Shown here piece by piece: positions 48,501 to 60,500 of a stretch of 64,000 nucleotides of DNA. The position numbers and the translations under genes were made by a program. The notes below the pieces were generated by a model. That model saw only the letters and a program-made list of their open reading frames with translations. It was not told the origin of the DNA and made no database searches. This DNA comes from Owenia fusiformis (Eukaryota; Annelida; Polychaeta; Sabellida; Oweniidae), in assembly GCA_903813345.2 (NCBI GenBank), contig CAIIXF020000004.1, positions 24,305,985 to 24,369,984 on the forward strand, read 5' to 3'. The stretch's first letter is position 1. The number at the start of each line of letters is the position of its first letter.

Positions 48501-51500
48501 TCAAAGCTTTGTGTAATTATAAGACCAAAGATCTAGAAATCCGAGAAGGGGAAGATCTTATTCTCCTCGACAACAAAGATCCTAACACTTGGAAGGTTTG
48601 TTTATTCATTTATTTATTTACTTTTGCTTACATGTAATTTGTTGAATAATTCAGTTGTTCAATTTATCAAAGGTCTGTGAATTTATGAACCATGACTGCA
48701 GCTTTTGGAATGTTGATTGACATTCACACATTTTTGAATGTTGAGACTTTTGTCTGTCCCTCATCGTTTGCGACTACTTGTTCTTCAACGTGTGTTGTAA
48801 TGAGCCAAATATGAATGAAATAGTAGATTTTGGTTAATAGCTTCTGAATAATGTGAGGGAAGTATGGCATTGTTTCTGTTTTCTGAAATCATTACATGGG
48901 ATGTTGCAAAATCGCCATATGTATTATTACATAGTCATATTAAAAGGTCAAGCATAGAAATTGATAATGCTTAAAACTTTAGGTTCACATACATTCAAGT
49001 CAGTAAAGTATGTTGAAAAAGTTCAAGCAATTTATGAACTTGTTTTAGGTGAAGAACGCTGATGGGAAAGAAACAACAGCCCCAGCATTGATATTCCTCA
49101 TCCCACCACCAGATAGTGTTGCAGTCGACAAAGTCATGAAGTGAGTTTATGTGTACTTTATTAAGGGTCCAATGTGTCATTTAAAAGATATAAACTTGCA
49201 AACATGTACAGTGGCTAGCAAAGTATGGATGGTGATGGATTTTGTTTCTTTGAAAGTCATATAACTTTGCAATACAGCACCACATCTTGTATCAGAGATC
49301 TACTTATACGGGATGTTTTAACTTCATTACATTACATCAAAACGTCTCCGCTACTGGATATTAAGTGACACATAAACGAAGGAAGACAATTACTTTATTG
49401 TAATTATTTATCAAAATGAAAAAATAAATAAAAAGAATTGATATAATTCTAATTGACGCTTTATTTCAGATTACGAACACAACTTTTGGGCTACTGGACA
49501 GTTAGTAACAAAGTCCTGGGAAAGACAACTATTTGGTTCATGTGCCTAGTGTTTAGAGAATGGTCTGATGATGAGATCCAGATGTTGAAATCCATGCCAG
49601 TATCAAAGAAACAAGAAATTTTGAGAATCCTACAACTGATAGAAAATACCCTAGGTTAGTTTATTAATCAGAGTACACACTTGAAGAACAAAATATCCAA
49701 TAGTTTGGGAGTAGTTTTCTATGTCCATTTATTTAACTGCAATGTGTCAAATGCCACACATTTTATCAATCTTCGTTATGTCACAAGCAAGAATAGAAGT
49801 AGCCCATCAGATGTTTTGCAGGTGGTGACATATCATGTTAATGCCTGTTGATTTCTTTACTTAGGTGTTCATTGGTACAAGTACTCATGTTAATGCATTG
49901 TTGATTCCTATATCTAGGTGTTCATTGGTACAAGTACTCATGTTAATGCCTGTTGATTCCTATATCTAGGTGTTCATTGGTACAAGTACTCATGTTAATG
50001 CCTGTTGATTCCTATATCTAGGTGTTCATTGGTACAAATACTCATGTTAATGCCTGTTGATTCCTATATCTAGGTGTTCATTGGTACAAATACTCATGTT
50101 AATGCCTGTTGATTCCTATATCTAGGTGTTCATTGGTACAAGTACTCATGTTAATGCCTGTTGATTCCTATATCTAGGTGTTCATTGGTACAAATACTCA
50201 TGTTAATGCCTGTTGATTCCTATATCTAGGTGTTCATTGGTACAAGTACTCATGTTAATGCCTGTTGATTCCTATATCTAGGTGTTCATTGGTACAAATA
50301 CTCATGTTAATGCCTGTTGATTCCTATATCTAGGTGTTCATTGGTACAAGTACTCATGTTAATGCCTGTTGATTCCTATATCTAGGTGTTCATCGGTACA
50401 AGTACTCATGTTAATGCCTGTTGATTTCTTTATTTAGGTGTTCATTGGTACAAGTACTCATGTTAATGCATTGTTGATTTCTATATTAAGGTGTTCATTG
50501 GTACAAGTGCTCATGTTAATGCATTGTTGATTTCTATATTTAGGTGTTCATTGGTACAAGTACTCATGTTAATGCATTGTTGATTTCTATATTTAGGTGT
50601 CCATTGGTACAAGTACTCATATTAATACATTGTTGATTCCTATATCTAGGTGTTCATTGGTACAAATACTCATGTTAATGCCTGTTGATTCCTATATCTA
50701 GGTGTTCATTGGTACAAGTACTCATGTTAATGCCTGTTGATTCCTATATCTAGGTGTTCATTGGTACAAGTACTCATGTTAATGCCTGTTGATTTCTTTA
50801 TTTAGGTGTTCATTGGTACAAGTACTCAGGTTAATGCATTGTTGATTTCCATATTTTGGTGTTCATTGGTACAAGTACTCATATTAATACATTGTTGATT
50901 CTTATATCTAGGTGTTCATTGGTACAAGTACTCATATTAATACATTGTTGATTCTTATATCTAGGTGTTCATTGGTACAAGTACTCATATTAATACATTG
51001 TTGATTCTTATATCTAGGTGTTCATTGGTACAAGTACTCATATTAATACATTGTTGATTTCTATATTTAGGTGTTCATTGGTACAAGTACTCATGTTAAT
51101 GCATTGTTGATTCCTATATCTAGGTCTTCATTGGTACAAGTACTCATGTTAATGCCTGTTGATTTCTATATTTAGGTGTTCATTGGTACAAGTACTCATG
51201 TTAATGCATTGTTGATTTCTATATTTAGGTGTTCATTGGTACAAGTACTCATGTTAATGCATTGTTGATTTCTATATGTAGGTGTTCATTGGTACAAGTA
51301 CTCTGGCTACATTGAGCTGCAAGATAGGATTCACAACCTGAGAAAAATCATAAGAGATTCACTAGATTATGAAGGAAAAGGTGTGTAATGTTTGTACTGT
51401 AATTTGTACCGTAAGCTTAAAATCATGTTTTTCTCATCATATAATACTATAATCATTTATCAACAAAAGGAATAAGAGGTTATTTATTCAATTTCTGAAT

Positions 51501-54500
51501 TTACTTTGTTACCAAACGCCTAATTTTTAATATGTTAAATCTTTGAAATTTAAAATTTTAACAACAGCATTTCAAATTGTTTTGTTACCTCTACTATTGA
51601 CTCTACATTTCATCTCATCAATTTTTTGAGAAAATGGTGTGACTATCAAGGCAAGTGATTGGTTAAGATTGAAATATATGAGGAAAGACATGGATACTAC
51701 AATGAATTTAGGAGTCCATGTGATATTAAGAGCCTATCCGAGAATCGTGTCACCAAACTTGCAAAACATTGCAAATCAAAAATGTTCAAGCAAAAAACTC
51801 CATCAATATTTGCGTGTGCATGTCTTGTGCATGATTTAATTTGATAAAAATGAATAATATTACTAAATATAATATTACTAAATGAACAATATGATAAGTT
51901 TGTATTGTTTTCTTTCCCTCCATAATTATCATTATGACGGTGAGTAAAAATTCCTAGATAATATTTATATAATACGATATGCTTGATCATTGTAGCTTCT
52001 ACAGTATATGTGGTGATAGCATGTATAATGGTCACGCTTCCCCCTCCCTAGAAAAGCTATCCTAGAAAAAGCTGTGTAATTATAAAAATAGATGTAGCAT
52101 TTTATGTTGTAACAGGTACATGTATAATGATCCCTTGCTTACTACAATTATCTGTACATTATTAGATGTATTATATTCATAGGAATAAGGCTGACATTAA
52201 ATTGGTCGTGGTGTTGTTTTTACCATTGACAGAAACACCGAATGTAAATCCTGTGCTCTTACCTAAATCCTATGAAAAATAGGTTTGATGACATTGTCAT
52301 CATCTCAAATGTTGGTTTACGACAATCAATCCTATGGTTATAATAACATTTTGCTTACTATGAATTGTAGTATAAAAATATTACATGTAATGTACATTGC
52401 AAATAACCATTACTGATTATAATTACAAATTGGTACGTGCTTAGATAATCATGTGATCAAATGGACAATTATAATTGATAAATGTGCAAAAATAATCATA
52501 ATTAAGACCAAATGTCTGGTATAATTGACATCTGAGTAAATAACTCACTGTGAGATATAACAGTTTACAGTTCTAGGCTGACATTGAGGTGTAATCATCC
52601 AATTTTTTGATGATTAAGTTAAGATAGAATGACATCTACCTCATACTTATATTAGCTGATTATTACTTGTATTATAAGACATGGTGATGGTATGAATTAT
52701 TTACAAGCCTATTAATATACATGTAAATGTAGATATACTGGTATGTATTGAACTAATCAATGCACAAACAAAGCTATTATATAATTTTTATGATTTATGT
52801 TTATGAAAATATTTATCATTTATGAGGATGCTTCATTATGACATGCAATGAAGATCACACTAATTTAGTAGACAGGTATACTATATTTCTAAAAGTTGCG
52901 ACTTAACCTGATCCGCCTTTTTGTTGTTTGCTATAGCAACCGTAACTTTGGCCAATCAAATGGGAAAAGCTTGAAATTCACAAAATAAAGGTAAAGGGGT
53001 CTGTTTTACACCCTGCCCAAATTTCATTACGATTGGTGCAATATTAAGAAAATTGCAGTATCTTTCATCTTATTTATTGGGCTCCCTGTTATGAAACATA
53101 CAGACATTCATTTATCCTGTGTTGTAATTTTTTTATTTTCAACATTCCACTTTTTATTATTACTTTTAGTAATGATTTTTGTTCATATATATGTACTTTA
53201 AATTTCAGATGGTGATGATGCAGCCACTAGTCGTGTTGTGATACAGGTGGAGACATTGGAGAAGCTTTTGCAAGCTTACCAGGTATAGGAGTATAACAAA
53301 GAGTGCCCATAAATGACCAAAATAACAGATACAAAGCCCTTTAATTGAACACCCATAATAATAATGATAGATGTGTTAATAATCTAACACCCTCAAATTT
53401 GATAAGTAATAATGACCCATTAGAATATTAAATATTGAATATTAAAATTTTTATTTTACACCCAGGATTTTACATATCTTGGAATACTTTATATACGTAA
53501 CTAATAACTTAATATGAATATGCATTGTAATACCCTCAAATATGCTGCCCCATTTAATATTAATTAACTACAATTAACCTACATGATATAATTAAGACAT
53601 GTTAATTGTTTGACATGGACAATAAATCTGATGTAGAAACAATAAAAACAACCTAGTTGAACCTAAACACATTCTATTTGTAGAATTTCTGGAATGACTG
53701 GGAAGCCTACAAGATCCTGGTAGAAATCACCAGACATCCCAAGTACATGCTTGTATGTGACAAATGGGACCAACTCAACTTCGCATCCACTGCTTATATT
53801 CTCAAGTAAGTGCTTTATAAGTAAACATGACCAGACATCCCAAGTACATGCTTGTATGTGACAAATGGGACCAACTCAACTTTGCATCCACTGCTTATAT
53901 TCTCAAGTAAGTGCTTTATAAGTAAACATGACCAGACATCCCAAGAACATGCTTGTATGTGACAAATGGGACCAACTCAACTTCGCATCCACTGCTTATA
54001 TTCTCAAGTAAGTGCTTTATAAGTAAACATGACCAGACATCCCAAGTACATGCTTGTATGTGACAAATGGGACCAACTCAATTTCGCATCCACTGCTTAT
54101 ATTCTAAAGTAAGTGCTTTATAAGTAAACATGACCAGACATCCTAAGTACATGCTTGTATGTGACAAATGGGACCAACTCAATTTTGCATCCACTGCTTA
54201 TATTCTCAAGTAAGTGCTTTATAAGTAAACATGACCAGACATCCTAAGTACATGCTTGTATGTGACAAATGGGACCAACTCAATTTCGCATCCACTGCTT
54301 ATATTCTCAAGTAAGTGCTTTATAAGTAAACATGACCAGTGCCTTACCAAAATTGAACAGAAAAAATCTTTAAAAAATTGCGTGCAAAAGAAGTTTAATA
54401 TCTTCTTTGGTTTAAGTGTTGCCTCAAATTCTTTGAAAATTATGTCCAAAAGAGGTTTAATATCTTCTTAACTTAAAGTGTTGCCTCAAAATCTTTGAAA

Positions 54501-57500
54501 AATATGTCCAGAAGAGGTTTAATATCTTCTTTAGTTTAAGTCTTGCCTCACCAATTGAAATTCACCTTGCCTTTTATTGTATTCTGACTATAACTTTGAT
54601 GAGATTTGTCTATTAGAAACATTAATTAAAGGGAGAATCAGATCTATGGGGGTGATAAAATTACAAGCAACATGTACAATTGACCTACTAATCTATTCCT
54701 TACAATATCAATATCTCCCAAAAGATTCATGATATGTTATAAATTGGTGAAGTTATAATGGATTCAAAGTGCAAAAATGGGTGAAAAATGTTTAAATTCT
54801 CCCAAATAATAAGAATGGTAACCATTCTTATAGAAAAATAATACATTATTGTAAAAATCTTGAGATTTCCTGAAATAACACTTTGGGTATTTTAAGAAAA
54901 AAGACATGAAAAGAAATGACATAAGCCAGAAATATTCTAAAATTGAAACACTTTTTTGTAAGCCTGCTCGCTAGATCTGATTCTCTCTTTAACAATTATT
55001 TAACTTTATCATAGGTACTGGCATACAGAGTTTAGTGACAGAGATCTTGGAGAGAGAGATGAGACTGATACTTTCTCAGAGACATCTTCTGTCACCTCAA
55101 GAACCTACAGAATGCAAGATGTTCAGGTAAGAAAATGGTCGTCATGGTTATGGTTTAAAATACAGAATGACTGGGGAAGAGTGAAATAGCCGGAAAATAA
55201 TGTTATGAGTCATTGACAGTGAAACCTGTATATCCGAACATCTCTCTAATCTGAACACCTCTTAATGTGAACACTTTTTCTTGGTTTCTAAATTGTGTTC
55301 TCTCAATCAATGACTTACATGTTTTTGAAACCTTGTAATGTGGACACCTACTAATCTGAAGACTTTCGGCCAGTCCCAGAGGTGTTTGGAGTAAACAGGT
55401 TTTACTGTAACTCATAATCTGAATTGTATAGAGATGTTGAAAATAAGGCTTTTTATTTAAATTCCAGAAACAAAAGACTGAGGTAATAATTAAATAACGG
55501 GGAAATCTTTGCTGTACAAATGGATATCTTTGATATCTAATTTTTGAATTGTTAAAATATGTAGGCACACTTGCAAGGGAGTCGGACCTAAAGTATTACA
55601 AAGCATTGTTCGCAAAGAACATAAATCATAGACAATTATCAGGAAGGTTAATCCCAATATCCCAAATTATTATATACTTAATATGTAACACTAATCCTGA
55701 TTGGTCAATACCTAGTCACGTGTTCCGAAATAGATTTACTATTTCCCTCGGAAAGTTATATTCCCTCAAATGTGATGTCAGCGTGAATATACATTTGAAC
55801 TATTGCCCGCTGACGTCACGATTGCAACTTATATTACCCTTGGAAACAGAAAAACAGAAAAACAGAAAAATGGAGGATGAGCACAAACACAAATAAACTC
55901 CGTCAACCATGACAGACGTGCGTGAACGATACAGTATAAGCAATGTGTATAAAGTTCCCTAAGCTCAATACGTCTGTGTGATTTCAAGTGTTATGATAAT
56001 CTATTCCGCGTGTTAAACGCGATTGAATTTGTCAAGTGAGAGTCTCAGAGGCAAAAATTTCTGTTGAGCATCTGATGACGTCACAGCTTATAATGCTAAC
56101 AATGGACCCGGGGAAGGGGCTTTCTAAGCCTTTTTGGCCTTCGCAGAGGAAACGGGACAAGAGTCAGTGTAGGGTATATAATAAAACAAATAGTGACTGC
56201 CTAATTTCGAGCAATAGTGTAAATGATTTCCCCTTGGGAATATCCTCTACAATGTACTATTCTCTCAGCCTGCGGCTTCGGGAATAGTACATTGTAGAGG
56301 ATATTCCCAAGGGGAAATCATTTACACTATTGCTCGAAATTAGGCAGTCACTATTTGTATACTATGACCTAACATACATAGAAACAATGTCTAACATCCC
56401 TCCCAAACCTTTCGGTAACATTTTTATCACATATTCCAAATTTTATTCATACTGAAGTCATATGACAGACAATTCATTCAGTTATTCATTCATGTACAGC
56501 AAAGTCTCTTCATTATTACATTATTTTATATGCACCTAAACTTTTCTGATACACAGGTACTCAAGAGCATTTCCAGTCTTGAAGCAGGCGAGGCACTTAG
56601 CCTTGACTGGCTAAAGCATTGATATATATTGGTGCAGTTGTTTGGCGGTGATCTCCCCAGTTTTTTCAAAAAATGGTGTTCAATCCATATTGTACCCATT
56701 TTAGTCAAATAGAATGTCAATAGTGTCAATAAGTTATGTTCTTGATAGGGTGCATACAGATTTGCAATTAGTAATCTCCAAGCATTTCGTTCAGTGCAAT
56801 CATGCCTAATTTCTAGGTAGTGAGGTACAGTGCAACAAACAAAACTGCTTTTGGAGATATGTCCAATGAGCTGACATGTTAACATGTAGTTTTTGAATTT
56901 TGAAAAGGGTAAAGCACATCGGCACCGTGTTGCTTCAATCCTGAGGAGATCACTGTCAATAAGTATGAATACGAGGGATGTTCAATAAATATGTATACAC
57001 ATTTTCTCATTAACATGTTTATTAGGAATCAAGATGAAAACTTTACAGATTGAGACTTGAGAGCACTGTTTCTGTTTCTATACTGACCATATGTTATAAA
57101 TAATTCATTCCAGGCACTGTTAAAATTACAATAAATTTAATATAGGATGAGGGTACACACATAGAGCAATTTTTATTCTTTTTATATGATCACTCACAAC
57201 ACTTTCTTTTCATGCAACTTGAAATCGTAGGTGGCCAAAGGAAATTGAAACTTTTTACTTCAGTTATAAATGGGGAGGTTTTATTTACTTTTCCGGGATT
57301 TGGATGCTGTTATATATTTTAATCGCAATGTCGGTGCCATCTTTGCTTGGAGAAATGCCTGCTGTTCCTATTGGGTGTTGAGCGTTGCTATGGAAATGGC
57401 ATATTTGTTTGGGAATTATGGGACTGTTATCATAATGGATTCAATAAGTGGATAAAAAAACAAAATAAAAATAAAAAATGAAAAAATAAAAACAATCATA

Positions 57501-60500
57501 ATGGATTCAACATCCTGAACCCAACATAAAAAAACATAAACTATAATATTGTGTACATATATTGTGATCCAAGCAGTTTAATATATTTTTGAATTATAAA
57601 TAAAACCACTAACTGCATCGTTTGGGCAGATGAATGGACATTGGAGGATGAACTACAGTTGGGCATTTTTGAGAATTTTAATAATGGACTGAGATAAAAA
57701 AAAAAGAATTACTTAATATAAACCCATCCAATATGTATATTTTCCAACTGAAGTTTATCCATGTAACACGTTGGTCATTGGTGTGCCAAGGTACAGTGTT
57801 AATTTAAACCCAAAATAATATTGGAACCTCACTATTGTTTTCAGAAACCCATGTGGGTTAAAAACAAACAAACATTATTTAGACACATAACAAAATCTAT
57901 GCTTTATACTGTGTTAAAGGAGTGGTATCGATATGGAGAACTGAATTCAACAATGTTTTTCTCTTAAACCAATCATTGAAAACATTCTGTAAAAAAACAC
58001 GGTATTTTATGTAATGTTGACTGATTGACAACAATTAAATGCAAAAATTATTTATATGTATTTTATATAACTGTAGCATTTTTTGTTTTTAGTGCAATTG
58101 TTTTTGCTCCTTTCTACCAATTCTTGAGAATGAAATAAAATGTCTTTCAGAACCTTGTTTGAACAAAATAGCATATACAACATGCTTTTAGACCTCTCAA
58201 TATTATAGTTATACAAAGGAATTTTTGGTTGATTTTAAAAAAGTATTCAAAAAATTAAAACAAAATCCCCCCAAAATAGATAAAAATCAAGATAAGCCTT
58301 TTATTTCATTAACAAGATACTTTTTAAAAATCAACCCAAATTTCCTTTGTACAATTACAAAATTGAGAGACCTAAACATGTTGTGTTTATGTCGCTTTGT
58401 TCCAATGAGGTTCGGAAAAATGTTTCATTTCACTCTAGAAACATGATACCAAGAACAAAACAAGTGTTTGATGTGTTTTCTGAAACAATATAGATGAAAG
58501 TATATATATATTTTTCAAATTATATTGTTACCATTCAAAAGATGATCATTAAATTGACGATGTGTTAAATTTTTAGATTTTTTTGATGACTGGTTTAAGA
58601 GAAACCTGTGTTCAAAAAGTTCTCCATATCGATACCACTCCGTTGTCAAGAATTTTGAACCAATTTATATATGCATACAATGTGTTCCAAGCTTATTATG
58701 CATGGTGCATGACATGTTAGGGGCCGAGTCAAAAAATCAATGCTTTCATCTCTTAAATAATTTATAAAGGCTTGCCCCCTTAATTATTTTGTTGAGTAAT
58801 ATTGAATCTTATATCATTTCCATTATGTTTTTTACATTGAAACTGTCCCTAAAATACTAGATTGGAACTTTTTTTACATTTCCATGAAAATGACATCTTG
58901 ATGTTTGATCTGGCCTCTTATATGGGTAAATTATATGATATGAATACTACGGTACATGCTTGTTTTTGACTTAACCTATTAATTGTATATTGAATACTCA
59001 TTCTGCTAAAATAAAGTATGCATTATTTTGCGACTAAAATATTGTGTATGTCATACTAATAATATTCAAGCTTTTCTTAATGAATTTTGCATTACACTAT
59101 AGGCAGAAGGTTTCACCCGACTAGACAATAATTTGGTAAATGAATTTCACATTATACAAATGTTGTGGCATAGCAGTAGTAGTGTGAATTTAACATGGTT
59201 TGTTTTGGTTGTGTACAGGGGTATATATAGTGAATAGCATATTTAATGTGAATTTAACATGATTTGTTTTGGTTGTGTACAGGGGTATAGCCAATAGTGT
59301 ATATAGTTTGAATTTAACATGGTTTGTTTTGGTTGTGTATATACAGGGGTATGGTGAATAGCATAGTATAGTATGATTATATATTAAAATGGTTTCTTTT
59401 GTTCATGTTACCTGGTGCATAGTATATAAAGTGTGAATTGAAAATTGTATTGTTGTAGGTATTTTTCCGGAATAAGTACATATGAGCATACATGCGTGTT
59501 CCCTACGATGACTTTAACATGGTTGATTTTGGGTGTATCACCATGTTAAGTACATTGCTATATTTAGTTTTTACTGTGAATTTAACATGGTTTGCATTGG
59601 TTGGCATGGATGTCTAGTGCTAGTGCCTAGTACACTACAAAGCATGTGTGGTTTAAATAACAACTATAGGTTTCAATTGGTTGTGATACCCTAGTATACT
59701 TTACAGCATTTATTTTTTGATTTTAACATGATTTGTATTTAGATAGTTTCCCAAGGGAAGTACTTGGCATATATAGGAAATACATCGAACTTCGACATGT
59801 GGGATTACTTCAAAATGGGGCTACTTCGACCATGGCTGATTATTCCCAGGGTTGGCATTTTGGATTTAGATCTCGCCAATTGGAGATTTCAATATATTTT
59901 TAAATATCAAACACGGCGGAATGTGTGAATTGAAAACATAAGCCAATGTTGAAAAAGCCTCATGACGAAATAACACCAAACGTCTAAGTTTGATGTATTT
60001 CCTCTTCACATGTAAAGTTTGAATTTAACTTGTGGTTGATATTGGGTTTAATCCCGGGCTTAGAACATAGCAGTTTAACTTAGAGTTTAACTTAGATAGT
60101 ATTGGTTGTGCTCCAAAGTAGTACAGCTACAGGTATTATATGATGTTAATTTAACATGGTTTGCATTGGTTGTGATATCCTGGGTTTAGTGAATGGCATA
60201 GATATTGTGACTTTGACATGGTATGTATATGGCATATCAGGTATATAGTGTGAATTTATAGTACATGTAGGTCCGGAGGATTTACATAAAAAGAGTGAAA
60301 CCATAACATATATTTTACAAGTTCTGTTATAGCTCATTAACAGTTTACTTAACAAGATTATTGAATAGAAAAAATTTGTTTGAAGTTGTTTTTTACAAAC
60401 TTACATTCATGTTTGAAGCTTTATTTTAAAAATACATGTAAATAAAATCTCTATTCAAATCTATAATCTTTGAAAGTATGAGTTTTAATCAATCCTTGCA

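Noticed and set aside
57270-57455. 61-codon frame in plakin intron 13 as a possible rod exon
   Set aside because: It has no heptad pattern, many aromatic residues and no phase-compatible splice sites.
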